Notes under the pieces: model-generated | Told to the model about the DNA's origin: nothing | Database searches by the model: none | The model's input: the letters and a program-made list of their open reading frames with translations, nothing else | Part shown: positions 18,241 through 25,851 of the stretch, piece by piece | Position numbering within the stretch: the stretch's first letter is position 1 | How the letters are laid out: every line of letters begins with the position of its first letter | Assembly: GCF_900130025.1 (NCBI RefSeq) | Contig: NZ_FQXR01000010.1 | Location: 1 to 64,000 of the forward strand | DNA from: Sporanaerobacter acetigenes DSM 13106 | GTDB taxonomy: Bacteria > Bacillota > Clostridia > Tissierellales > Sporanaerobacteraceae | Direction of reading: 5' to 3' | Length of the DNA: 64,000 nt | Made by a program: the position numbers and the translations under genes

Positions 18241-18293
18241 GTGGCAAGGGCAAAGTGGCAAGGGGACGTTTTGTTTGCCACCCTTACCGCCAC
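18241..18293. repeat. Compound palindromic repeat, family A, at the transposase 3' side
   Basis: A core unit (18255-18281, GTGGCAAGGGGACG...TTTGCCAC) is nested within an outer imperfect pair GTGGCAAGGG/CCCTTACCGCCAC. It ends three bases before the transposase stop codon, forming the right-hand partner of the copy at 19079. Confidence 0.85.
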
Positions 18294-18296
18294 CAA

Positions 18297-19049
18297 CTAC
18301 TTTATTTTTTCCAATACACCTCTCCCAATTCCAGTTATCCTAGATATCTGTCTATTACTTGCCTTTGTATTTGCTTTTATCGTTTTAAGAATTTCATTTC
18401 TTGATTTCACATCCAAACTTTTTAATCTTGAAATATCAGTAAAAGAAGAAATTACCTCCATTAGTTCTTCATCGGTATATCTTATCTTTTCATCATATTC
18501 TAAACATTGATCTTCATTTTTCATTCCCATATAATTCATAAAACTCTTTACATCTGAGAAATAATTTAATGCAAATGTAGGATCAATTATCATGTCCTTC
18601 TTTTTCGCAACATTGATGTATTCTGTATAGCTGCTCCATTTATAATCCTCCATATTCTCTACCATTCCTGCTTTAATTGGATTTTGATGAATATATCTTA
18701 ATGCTGTCAAAAAATATGCATCACTATCAACAGTTTCACTTCTGAAACGATTTTGAAAAAGATGTCCTGTTCTTCCATTTTTTAAATTGTGATATTGGGC
18801 ATAACCAACCGCTATTCTTCTAACTATATCTCCTATTTCTTCTGTTTCTGTCTTAATTAAAAGGTGTACATGATTTGTCATAAGACAGTATCCATATACA
18901 ACAAAATCACTTTTATCCATTGCCTCTCTTATATAGTACAAAAATTTTTCATAATCACTATTTGATAAAAAAATATCCATTTTATCTATTCCTCGGAGCA
19001 TTACATGATATATCCCACTTTCACTTTTCTCTCTTGTCCCTCTTGGCAT
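18297..19049 (-). CDS. REP-associated tyrosine transposase (RAYT, Y1/HUH)
   Basis: This 250-residue protein is an IS200-like Y1 transposase of the RAYT branch. It has the HUH pair in TNHVHLLIK (His60, His62), the candidate nucleophile Tyr83 or Tyr86 in GYAQYHNLK, and the family segments GRTGHLFQNRFRSE and ALRYIHQNPIKAGMV. A C-terminal helix-turn-helix-like extension (about 210-250) follows. RAYTs nick single-stranded palindromic repeats and are thought to spread them; they are usually single-copy and domesticated. This one is bracketed by family A repeats at both ends, and many more copies lie within 17 kb. The start follows AGGTGATATT. Confidence 0.9.
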   Translation of the reverse strand: MPRGTREKSESGIYHVMLRGIDKMDIFLSNSDYEKFLYYIREAMDKSDFVVYGYCLMTNHVHLLIKTETEEIGDIVRRIAVGYAQYHNLKNGRTGHLFQNRFRSETVDSDAYFLTALRYIHQNPIKAGMVENMEDYKWSSYTEYINVAKKKDMIIDPTFALNYFSDVKSFMNYMGMKNEDQCLEYDEKIRYTDEELMEVISSFTDISRLKSLDVKSRNEILKTIKANTKASNRQISRITGIGRGVLEKIK

Positions 19050-19078
19050 AATATCACCTATTTCTCATTATTCTAATA

Positions 19079-19106
19079 GGTGGCAAACAAAACGTCCCTG
19101 TGCCAC
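19079..19106. repeat. Palindromic repeat, family A, at the transposase 5' side
   Basis: GGTGGCAAACAAAACGTCCC followed by TGTGCCAC, i.e. the family unit in opposite orientation to the copy at 18255. It lies 30 bp upstream of the transposase start, so the two copies form inverted ends around the gene. Confidence 0.85.
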
Positions 19107-19160
19107 GCTATATATAAATTCTATATTTGTCTACAATTTCCTTCTTATTTTGAAAATTTA

Positions 19161-19178
19161 GGTGGCAAATATGCCACC
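19161..19178. repeat. Minimal palindrome, shortened family A unit
   Basis: GGTGGCAAATATGCCACC is a 7-bp stem with a 4-base loop. It looks like the family A unit with its centre deleted and abuts the stop codon of the MazG-like gene. Confidence 0.6.
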
Positions 19179-19490
19179 TATTCTATAACTTTGACTAATT
19201 TTATTTTTTCTTCAAATCCGCCTCTTTTATGTTTTTTCTCGAGCCTGATTTTTTCAACTTCTTCAAAGGATACTCCTTTGGCTTTCAATATTCCATATAT
19301 AACTTCTAAAATATCTGCTATCTCTTCAATGTTTTCATCTTCAATGTATTCTTTTGTTTCTTCAATCAACTTTTTATTTAGTTCTTCTAAAAATTCATCC
19401 TCATCCATAATTTCTATGACGCTTTTTTCCAGCTTTCTCTATAATTTCAAGTATATTGTCTCTGACTAATTTGTTATAAACCTTTTCCAT
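19178..19490 (-). pseudogene. MazG-like nucleotide pyrophosphohydrolase, frameshifted
   Basis: The intact part (19178-19408, 76 residues) has EELNKKLIEETKEYIED and EEIADILEVIYGIL, the Glu-rich metal-binding helices of the phosphoribosyl-ATP pyrophosphohydrolase-like/MazG family. The missing N-terminus lies in the adjacent frame: ATG at 19490, six bases after AGGAGG, encodes MEKVYNKLVRDNILEII, the family's standard start. The frames join if the six-base T run at 19423-19428 is one base shorter. Either the gene is recently inactivated, the run is a sequencing error, or slippage restores it. The downstream part lacks its own good ribosome binding site. Confidence 0.75.
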
Positions 19491-19500
19491 TTCCATCCTC

Positions 19501-20085
19501 CTATCCTTTATAGGGTACAAGTTGAGATTTTAAATTTCTTATACCGCCTCTTGGATCTTCTACATCTCCATCATATCTTGGTATCATGTGGACATGAAGA
19601 TGCATAATAGTTTGTCCAGCGCTTTCATTTATATTTATTCCAATATTGTATCCAGTAGGTTTATATTTAGCATCAACAATTTCTTTGCATTTTTGTACAA
19701 TTTCATATATAGCTACAAGCTCTTCTTCTGTAGATTCATAAAAAATCTCTATCGCAAAAAATTTGCTTCTTGATAAAAATTTTATTGGATTTTGTACTGC
19801 TTCTTTTGTATATCTTTCTAAGCTCCACTGTTTCCAATTTTTATGTTTTTTATCTCTGAAATCTTTGCTATGTACTTTATCGTTTGAATAATAATCCATA
19901 AAGCACTCTCCTACTTCTTCTATTGAAACTTCTGTAACCATTTTATCACCTTTTATAAATGACAGCAAAACGGGTATTTTATATGATTTGGACATAGCAG
20001 TTTTCTCGATTTCTATGAGAAATTCCTCTCCAACTGTATCAATCCATTTCTTTTCAATTTCATTTAGTTCATCTATTTCATACAA
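19501..20085 (-). CDS. HIT-family hydrolase with N-terminal extension
   Basis: This is about 194 residues. The C-terminal half is a HIT domain ending in the histidine triad HLHVHMIPR followed by DPRGGIR. HIT proteins hydrolyse or transfer nucleotides. The first 75 or so residues are not part of the HIT fold. The stretch SYKIPVLLSFI...SLERYTKEAVQNPIKFLSRS reminds me of a region near the C-terminus of some clostridial helicases, so this may be the tail of a once longer protein. The only start is TTG at 20085 with no clear ribosome binding site, which fits a truncated gene. Confidence 0.7.
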   Translation of the reverse strand: MYEIDELNEIEKKWIDTVGEEFLIEIEKTAMSKSYKIPVLLSFIKGDKMVTEVSIEEVGECFMDYYSNDKVHSKDFRDKKHKNWKQWSLERYTKEAVQNPIKFLSRSKFFAIEIFYESTEEELVAIYEIVQKCKEIVDAKYKPTGYNIGININESAGQTIMHLHVHMIPRYDGDVEDPRGGIRNLKSQLVPYKG

Positions 20086-20099
20086 AAATCTTAAAAGTC

Positions 20100-20128
20100 T
20101 TTACAATTGAGAAAATTTGGTTTATAAT
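20100..20128 (+). promoter_or_regulatory. Sigma-A promoter of the hflX leader
   Basis: TTTACA (20100-20105) and TATAAT (20123-20128) are separated by 17 bases. This predicts transcription start near 20135, about 420 bases before hflX, leaving a long leader. Confidence 0.75.
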
Positions 20129-20171
20129 GTTTATATTAGTACAAGAAAAAATTCTGAAAGGAGACTGTAAA

Positions 20172-20252
20172 ATGTTAATTTATAAAAGTAAGATTAGAAC
20201 AAAATTTAACAATAAAACATACAGTCTACTGTCAGTAAATCATATATATTAA
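20172..20252 (+). CDS. Leader peptide of the hflX attenuator (26 aa)
   Basis: ATG at 20172 follows AAAGGAG (20157-20163) at good spacing. The frame encodes 26 residues and stops at 20252. The N-terminal part, MLIYKSKIRTK, contains Lys-Ser-Lys and Lys-Ile-Arg. The +X+ pattern (Lys/Arg-any-Lys/Arg) is known to stall macrolide-bound ribosomes. Codons 16-21 contain the 5' arm of the antiterminator, so ribosome position would decide RNA folding. It is not a stand-alone gene. Confidence 0.7.
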   Translation: MLIYKSKIRTKFNNKTYSLLSVNHIY

Positions 20253-20396
20253 GCTATAGTATATTATTATTTATGTATGAAAATTTTGACTGCAGACTGT
20301 ATGCCTGCGGTTTTTTAATTTCAAATTTTTAATGATATTTTAACCGCAACATAGTTCTATACTTTTAGAGCATAGACTATTTTTGCGGTTTTTTTA
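20218..20396 (+). promoter_or_regulatory. Tandem transcription attenuator upstream of hflX
   Basis: Terminator 1: ACTGCAG (20289-20295) pairs with CTGCGGT (20305-20311), one G-U pair, followed by T6. Antiterminator: CATACAGTCT (20218-20227, inside the leader ORF) pairs perfectly with AGACTGTATG (20294-20303), and the stem extends to 14 of 16 bases using 20288-20303; this consumes the 5' arm of terminator 1. Terminator 2: AACCGCAA (20342-20349) pairs with TTGCGGTT (20383-20390), with an inner ATAGT/ACTAT stem, followed by T7. TGCGGTT at 20306-20312 is also complementary to AACCGCA at 20342-20348, so freeing it from terminator 1 could block terminator 2. Confidence 0.75.
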
Positions 20397-20432
20397 TACT
20401 CACTTACTAAAATTCATCTGGGGGAGATTGAA

Positions 20433-20447
20433 ATGATTCTAAAATAA
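20433..20447 (+). CDS. Four-codon ORF in the hflX leader
   Basis: ATG-ATT-CTA-AAA-TAA after CTGGGGGAG at good spacing. Possibly a translated micro-ORF in the leader; too short for certainty. Confidence 0.3.
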   Translation: MILK

Positions 20448-20495
20448 TATCGTAATAGGCAGAAAGAATTAAAAATTAAACTGGGGGTTTAGAAA

Positions 20496-20516
20496 ATGAG
20501 AATTAGATTATTATAG
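20496..20516 (+). CDS. Six-codon ORF (MRIRLL) in the hflX leader
   Basis: ATG at 20496 follows CTGGGGG and encodes MRIRLL before TAG. Met-Arg-X-Arg is the minimal macrolide-dependent stalling peptide known from erm leaders (MRLR). It lies 40 bp upstream of hflX and may act on hflX translation. Confidence 0.45.
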   Translation: MRIRLL

Positions 20517-20556
20517 ATAAAAATAAAATTAATAAATTTTTATTGGAGGAGATTTT

Positions 20557-22368
20557 ATGATAACAGGAAATATTGATGGCATAAAAAAAGTAATGCTTGA
20601 TAAAATTGAAAACTTATTCGAGCTAACAATAGATAATGACAAAGTTTTTTCTTATGAATTGGTAGAACAAATGAATGAGATTAGTGGAATAATAAAAAAA
20701 GAGCTATGTGTTGTTATAAATAGGCGAGGTAAAATTGAAGGAATTTCAGTTGGCAAAATAGACAGCGCCCCAATTCCTTCTATCGAGGTTTCAAGCAAAA
20801 AGCTAAGTGGATTTAGGGTTATTCATACCCATCCTTCTGGAAGCAGCACACTTTCTTTATTGGATATTTCTGCTTTGATAGGTTCTAAACTAGATGCTAT
20901 TGCTGCCATAGGAGTTCAAGAAAATATGGAAGACATCAAGATAAATATAGCTTTTTGTGATATCTATGATAACAATCTGACATATAATGAACTGAAAAAC
21001 CTAAGTTTAGAAGCTTCATTGCAGTTAAATTTTAAAAATAAGGTAGATTATATTGACAAAATAATTGGCAGCATTAATACATGTGAAGATCAAGTGGAAA
21101 GAGCTATATTAGTTGGAACTGACACAGAAGAAAGTCTTGAGGAACTTGCTGGCCTTGCTGAAGCTTGCAATATTGTTCCTATAGACAGAATATTTCAAAA
21201 GAAAAACAAAGTCTTCTCTGCATACTATATGGGGCAAGGTAAAGTTCAAGAAATAGCAAATTTAAGACAACTTAGAAATGCAAATTTAATAATATTTGAT
21301 GATGAACTATCAGGTTCTCAGGTTAGAAATTTGGAAGAAGCTATTAACTGTAAAGTAATCGATAGAACCACCTTGATATTAGATATTCTTGCAAGACGTG
21401 CTAAGAGCAAGGAAAGCATTCTACAGGTTGAACTTGCTATTCTTAATCATAAATTGCCACGATTGAGAAATTCAAACGCAAACCTTGCAAGGATTAAAGG
21501 TGGTGTTGGATTAAAAGGTGGCGTTGGCTCAAGGGGACCTGGAGAGAAAAAACTTGAAACTGATAGACGACATATAGAAAGCAGAATAGAAGAAATTAAA
21601 AATGAAATGTCTAAGGTATTAGAAAGAAAAGCTGTCCAAAAAGTAAAAAGAACCAAGAACAATATAAGCAAGGTTGCTATTGTAGGATACACCAATGCAG
21701 GCAAATCAACTTTGCGAAACAAACTTTGTGAAATTTCTGCATCAGACAATATAAGTAAAGAAGGAGTTTTAGAGGCTGACATGCTTTTTGCAACATTAGA
21801 CACTACTGTTAGGGCTATCACCTTGAGCGATAATAGAAAAATCACTTTGTCAGATACTGTTGGCTTCATTAGCAAACTTCCTCACGAGCTTGTTGAAGCC
21901 TTTAAATCAACCTTGGAAGAAGTCATTGAAGCCGATTTGCTTTTACATGTAGTAGATGTTGCAAATGAAGAAGCTATAAAGCAGATACAGTCAGTAAATA
22001 TTGTTCTCAATGAACTTAACGCTAAAGATAAAAATACTATAATTGTTTTAAACAAGATTGATAAGGCTTGCCAAGGAAATTTAGATAAAGTTAAGGATTT
22101 CTTGAAAGGTGAAAAAATAGTAGAAGTCAGCGCAGAAAAGGGAATAAATTTAGACCAATTATTGCACTTAATTGAAAGAGAAATACCAAATAAACTAGTA
22201 GAAAAAGAATTCATCATACCTTATGATAGGCAGAAATTCATCTCAATGCTTCATGAAGATGCTAGCGTAATTAACAAAAATTATACTGAAAATGGCACTT
22301 ACATTAAGGCATTGGTAAATGAAGAAATCTACGAAAGATGTGCAGACTTTGAAGTGAAAACTCTATAA
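20557..22368 (+). CDS. hflX: Ribosome-associated GTPase HflX with N-terminal JAMM-like domain
   Basis: This is 603 residues, about 180 longer than typical HflX. The C-terminal two-thirds is HflX: glycine-rich linker GGVGLKGGVGSRGPGEKKLE, G1 GYTNAGKS (about 376), G3 DTVGF (about 433) and G4 NKID (about 500). HflX splits stalled 70S ribosomes and contributes to macrolide/lincosamide tolerance in several bacteria. The N-terminal part carries HTHPSGSSTLSLLD (His90, His92, Ser100, Asp103), an exact match to the JAMM/MPN metalloprotease pattern H-[ST]-H-P-x6-S-x2-D. Glu41 or Glu61 could be the required upstream acid. GGAGGAG precedes ATG at 20557. Expression is probably controlled by the leader at 20100-20516. 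Confidence 0.93.
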   Translation: MITGNIDGIKKVMLDKIENLFELTIDNDKVFSYELVEQMNEISGIIKKELCVVINRRGKIEGISVGKIDSAPIPSIEVSSKKLSGFRVIHTHPSGSSTLSLLDISALIGSKLDAIAAIGVQENMEDIKINIAFCDIYDNNLTYNELKNLSLEASLQLNFKNKVDYIDKIIGSINTCEDQVERAILVGTDTEESLEELAGLAEACNIVPIDRIFQKKNKVFSAYYMGQGKVQEIANLRQLRNANLIIFDDELSGSQVRNLEEAINCKVIDRTTLILDILARRAKSKESILQVELAILNHKLPRLRNSNANLARIKGGVGLKGGVGSRGPGEKKLETDRRHIESRIEEIKNEMSKVLERKAVQKVKRTKNNISKVAIVGYTNAGKSTLRNKLCEISASDNISKEGVLEADMLFATLDTTVRAITLSDNRKITLSDTVGFISKLPHELVEAFKSTLEEVIEADLLLHVVDVANEEAIKQIQSVNIVLNELNAKDKNTIIVLNKIDKACQGNLDKVKDFLKGEKIVEVSAEKGINLDQLLHLIEREIPNKLVEKEFIIPYDRQKFISMLHEDASVINKNYTENGTYIKALVNEEIYERCADFEVKTL

Positions 22369-22376
22369 ACACAAGA

Positions 22377-22440
22377 AACACAAAGGGACAGTTCTTCTGT
22401 GCTTTGCTTCATAGCACAGGAGAACTATCCCCTTGCCACC
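22377..22440. repeat. Palindromic repeat, family B
   Basis: AGTTCTTCTGTGCT and AGCACAGGAGAACT form a 14-bp stem with one mismatch, within an outer GGGACAG/CTATCCCC context. It ends in CCCCTTGCCACC, the family A arm, so it links the two repeat families. It lies between the convergent hflX and ATPase genes. Confidence 0.75.
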
Positions 22441-23295
22441 TTAAAATTCTTCTTCATGTCTTTTGAAAAATTCATAGTATGTTCGCACATTCTCCAATTC
22501 TGTCCACCTTTTCACATCAACTGGATTTGCATCAAGATCATATATTTTTGCTCCATGCATGGAGAGCAAAAATGGAGAATGTGTTGATATAATGAACTGA
22601 CAGCCAAAAAACCTTGCCGAGTCCTCAATAAATTTCATCAACTCCATTTGACGTTTTGGAGAAAGACTGTTTTCAGGCTCATCCAACAGATAAAGCCCAT
22701 TTTCTTCGATTTTTTCTGTGAAATACAGAAATGCACTTTCGCCATTTGAATATTCTCGTACATTATCCATCAATTCATTTCTCACAAAACGTGACTGAGT
22801 TTTACTTCTTGCAGTAGTTACTTTTCTAAGTTCCTCATAATCTCTCATAGAACTCATTTGAAAATCAGAATATTTCGCATCCAAATATTCTTCAAAAAGC
22901 TTTTCCCGTTTTTGGTCAATTCCTTCATTGAGATTCCTAATATTAAGCATATAGTCAAATACATCATCACTGGTGATAATTCTGCTATTTTCAGGTATGT
23001 CATCCTCAAGCTCCATCTCACACATATTGACATAGTTTATATAGAAATTAGATTTATTGTAGATGGAGTCACGATTTACTCCTGCTTTTTCTGCTATGAC
23101 ATTTAATGCTGTTGATTTTCCCGAACCATTTCCACCATACAAAATCGTTACTGGCTCAAAATCAATTCTTTCAAAACCATGTCTTGACAATATGTTGAAT
23201 GGATAGAACGAATCATAGCATGTTCTTTTTACGCTCATGAAAAAATCAAATTCACTATCCCTATCTGGAAATGTAAAAGCATTTAAATAAATCAT
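22441..23295 (-). CDS. AAA-family ATPase (RecF/ABC-like head)
   Basis: This is about 284 residues. It has Walker A YGGNGSGKSTALN near residue 46, and near the C-terminus the Walker B motif LYLLDEPENSLSPKRQ and the switch-like FIISTHSPFLLSM. There is only a short, mostly helical insertion between them, so it resembles the small stand-alone AAA ATPases seen in many bacteria rather than SMC or OLD proteins. No nuclease or toxin partner is adjacent. Start is uncertain among ATGs at 23310, 23301 and 23295; GAGGAAG spacing favours 23295. Confidence 0.75.
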   Translation of the reverse strand: MIYLNAFTFPDRDSEFDFFMSVKRTCYDSFYPFNILSRHGFERIDFEPVTILYGGNGSGKSTALNVIAEKAGVNRDSIYNKSNFYINYVNMCEMELEDDIPENSRIITSDDVFDYMLNIRNLNEGIDQKREKLFEEYLDAKYSDFQMSSMRDYEELRKVTTARSKTQSRFVRNELMDNVREYSNGESAFLYFTEKIEENGLYLLDEPENSLSPKRQMELMKFIEDSARFFGCQFIISTHSPFLLSMHGAKIYDLDANPVDVKRWTELENVRTYYEFFKRHEEEF

Positions 23296-23336
23296 TGTCA
23301 TCTTCCTCATTTAACATTTTGTAAATAATGGCAAAG

Positions 23337-23530
23337 GGTGGCAAACAAAACGTCAGGTTGCGCAGAAATTCAATTGGGTATGTATACCAGCCCCACTTTG
23401 CGGTCTAAAACGACTTTATTTTGGGATTGGATGTGAAAAATCGGTAGTTTTTTAAATAAATAGTCCCACTTTTAAGAAAGTCAATGGAAGTTTCATCCGT
23501 TTTTACGCAACCTGACGTCCCCTTGCCACC
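23337..23530. repeat. Family A repeat split by a 143-bp insert
   Basis: The left part (23337-23362) is GGTGGCAAACAAAACGTCAG then GTTGCG. The right part (23506-23530) is CGCAACCTGACG then TCCCCTTGCCACC. CGTCAGGTTGCG and CGCAACCTGACG are perfect 12-bp inverted repeats around 143 bp (23363-23505) with no ORF. The outer ends are family A arms. It fills the gap between the ATPase gene and the M20 peptidase gene. Confidence 0.75.
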
Positions 23531-24654
23531 TATTTTGCTAAATTATATATTGCTTGAGCAAATATCTTTGCATTTAGAACAATATCACTTATGTCCATAT
23601 ACTCATTTGGATTGTGAGATATTCCATCCTGTCCTGGAAAAGAAGGGCCGAATGGTACAATATTGGGCATTATTTTGGCATATGTGCCTCCTCTTGTAAT
23701 GATAGGAGTACCATCTAAATTTGCAACTTCTTCATATGCATCTTGCAAAGATTTGACTAAAAATGAGTCTTTCTCAAATTTAACTGGATTATAGTTTAAT
23801 AGCAATTTCATTTTTATATTATCACTTAGCTTTGATTGTATTTTTTCTAATATTTCATCAATGCCAACAATGGCTGGATAGCTTAGACTAATATTGAATA
23901 AGAATTTTGACTCTTCTATTCCAATATTATAATTTCTCATCTCCATAGTTCCAAATTCCTCATCACCAAAATCAATACCTAATCTATCGCCATTTTTCTT
24001 GCTAGAAAGAATATATGTATTTAAAAAATTGGAGAATTCTTTAAAAGCCTTTTCATAATTTTCATCATTGTACTCTATTTGAAATTGGATATTTGCTCTT
24101 CCTCTTTCTCCATAGACAACTGGATATTGACAATCAGGGGTAAATCCCATTATAGGAGGCTTTTCCTTTTCTAAATAGTATGGGATATCATTGAATCCAC
24201 TTTCTTCATCGGTACCAAATATGATTCTCACTGGTTTACTTAATTTAAGGTAAGCTTCCTTGATAGCATATAATCCATAAAGTGCAGATATAATCGGACC
24301 TTTGTTGTCCAATACACCTCTACCATACATTTTTCCATTTTCAATATGTCCACTAAAAGGTGGAAAAATCCAACCTTCTCCTACAGGAACTACATCTAAA
24401 TGCCCTAAAATTCCTATATAATCTTCACCTTCGCCATATTGAGCATATCCAATATAATTATCTAAGTTCTTGGTTTTAAATCCTAGTCTTTCAGCTATTT
24501 CTAATCCTTTTATCAATGCATCTTTGGGACCTTGTCCAAAAGGAGCAGTATCTTTTGCTTCTCCTTTTATACTGGGTATATTGACAACTTCTACAATGGA
24601 TTTCAACAATTCCTCTTTATATTCTTCAATCTTATCATTCAAAATTTTCTCCAC
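23530..24654 (-). CDS. M20-family metallodipeptidase (PepV/Sapep-like)
   Basis: This 374-residue protein has the M20 zinc-site series: GHLDVVPVGEGW (His ligand), YGRGVLDNKGP (bridging Asp), FGTDEESG (catalytic Glu and Glu ligand), GFTPDCQYPV (Asp ligand) and late ISHNPNEY (His ligand). It is shorter than PepV or Sapep (about 460), the loss falling in the lid domain. It most likely hydrolyses dipeptides in the cytoplasm. GTG at 24654 follows GCAGGGA. It sits between two family A repeats. Confidence 0.85.
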   Translation of the reverse strand: MEKILNDKIEEYKEELLKSIVEVVNIPSIKGEAKDTAPFGQGPKDALIKGLEIAERLGFKTKNLDNYIGYAQYGEGEDYIGILGHLDVVPVGEGWIFPPFSGHIENGKMYGRGVLDNKGPIISALYGLYAIKEAYLKLSKPVRIIFGTDEESGFNDIPYYLEKEKPPIMGFTPDCQYPVVYGERGRANIQFQIEYNDENYEKAFKEFSNFLNTYILSSKKNGDRLGIDFGDEEFGTMEMRNYNIGIEESKFLFNISLSYPAIVGIDEILEKIQSKLSDNIKMKLLLNYNPVKFEKDSFLVKSLQDAYEEVANLDGTPIITRGGTYAKIMPNIVPFGPSFPGQDGISHNPNEYMDISDIVLNAKIFAQAIYNLAK

Positions 24655-24715
24655 TATTCATCCCTGCTTTCTTATCTATTGCCTATATTATAACATAACA
24701 GACATGTGGCAAAAA

Positions 24716-24744
24716 GGTGGCAAACAAAACGTCAGGTTGCCACC
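24716..24744. repeat. Palindromic repeat, family A, variant core
   Basis: GGTGGCAA and TTGCCACC flank ACAAAACGTCAGG. The CGTCAGG core differs from the usual CGTCCCC and matches the left part of the split repeat at 23337. It lies between two leftward genes. Confidence 0.8.
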
Positions 24745-24748
24745 CTGA

Positions 24749-25597
24749 CTATCCTAATCTAATATATACAGCCGATGAATCATCATGTATCTTAAACCTA
24801 GGGTATTTTTCTCCTCGTGAATCTTCAATTTCTATATCTCTAATCTCTTTATATATTTTTCCCAAGCCATGTATTCTAGCTTCCTCTATTAGTTTCTCTA
24901 CAGGATAACGATTATATTTATCAGATATAGCAGAGAATCCATCACTAGTAAGAATTATTTCCACTTCATCTTTTACTTCTATCCTTCCATATAATCCATT
25001 ATCTATTGCTTTTTCATCAAATTCTAATATCCAATATCCATCAGAATTATTCTTTTTAAGTCTATGGTCAATTAGCATATCCATAGCATTAGCTTTAGCT
25101 TCGTATAAAGATTGTCCTTTTTGGTCTATAAGATACTTCATCCTTTCATAGACCTTATCATCAAGTATTTTAATGGAATTATCTCTATAAACCTCTGTTC
25201 TACAGTTTTTTCTAATAGCTATAGTTCCATCTCCTAATGTAAAATACTCAAGAATATTATCCTTCCATCTTGTTATAGATATAGTGCTTGAAGGAAAATC
25301 AATATTGGTTATTTCTTCATTGCCTATATGAGCATTGAATTCATTCCTTATTTGACCGATGCCTTCCTTAAGAATATCTTGAATTGAGTTTTCCATATTG
25401 TCTAAATTGTTCAATAGAAAACTATCCCACCATTTTACATACCATTGAGCATCGCTTTCTGCTGAAGCTATAATATTCCTTCCATTTAACCCAGTGGCTC
25501 CATCTAATACCCAAGTGCTATTACTTCCTATATTAGCTATATCTTCTTTTGTATGATTCCCTTTTTCACATAAGACTTCACTATTTAGTATTTTCAT
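24749..25597 (-). CDS. PP2C-like Ser/Thr phosphatase domain protein
   Basis: This 282-residue protein shows scattered PP2C-fold features: an N-terminal WVLDGATGLNG (metal-site DGATG-like), a central ILEYFTLGDGTIAIRK, and DEVEIILTSDGFSAISDKY, which resembles the TDG motif. I see no kinase or anti-sigma partner nearby. It may act on phosphoproteins, but the divergence leaves the activity open. The ribosome binding site near ATG 25597 is weak. Confidence 0.65.
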   Translation of the reverse strand: MKILNSEVLCEKGNHTKEDIANIGSNSTWVLDGATGLNGRNIIASAESDAQWYVKWWDSFLLNNLDNMENSIQDILKEGIGQIRNEFNAHIGNEEITNIDFPSSTISITRWKDNILEYFTLGDGTIAIRKNCRTEVYRDNSIKILDDKVYERMKYLIDQKGQSLYEAKANAMDMLIDHRLKKNNSDGYWILEFDEKAIDNGLYGRIEVKDEVEIILTSDGFSAISDKYNRYPVEKLIEEARIHGLGKIYKEIRDIEIEDSRGEKYPRFKIHDDSSAVYIRLG

Positions 25598-25785
25598 ATA
25601 TTTGCTATGTATAAGCAGCTTCCCTCCTGTTTTAATACTATTTCATATAGATTGGATTTTTAACTTCATATAAATAGTATAGTACAAAATAACTTTTTAC
25701 ACAGGAATATCATTTGGATTATCTATAGAAAAAATCTATAGTTCGTCCGCCCTTTATGATTTTTTTCTATAATATCTCTATTGAA

Positions 25786-25814
25786 TTGACTAAAAAAAAT
25801 AATGTTGATACTAT
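25786..25814 (+). promoter_or_regulatory. Promoter of the solute-binding/ABC operon
   Basis: TTGACT (25786-25791) and TACTAT (25809-25814) are spaced by 17 bases, about 40 bp before the lipoprotein gene. No operator dyad is obvious around it. Confidence 0.6.
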
Positions 25815-25851
25815 GGGTATGTTAATTTATATTAAAGGAGATGTATAGCAT

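Noticed and set aside
18241-19106. Palindromic repeats considered as a CRISPR array
   Set aside because: Units are isolated, variably spaced over kilobases, in both orientations and without regular spacers or cas genes.
21447-21875. Open frame antisense to hflX
   Set aside because: Shadow of the GTPase coding sequence; no start signals.
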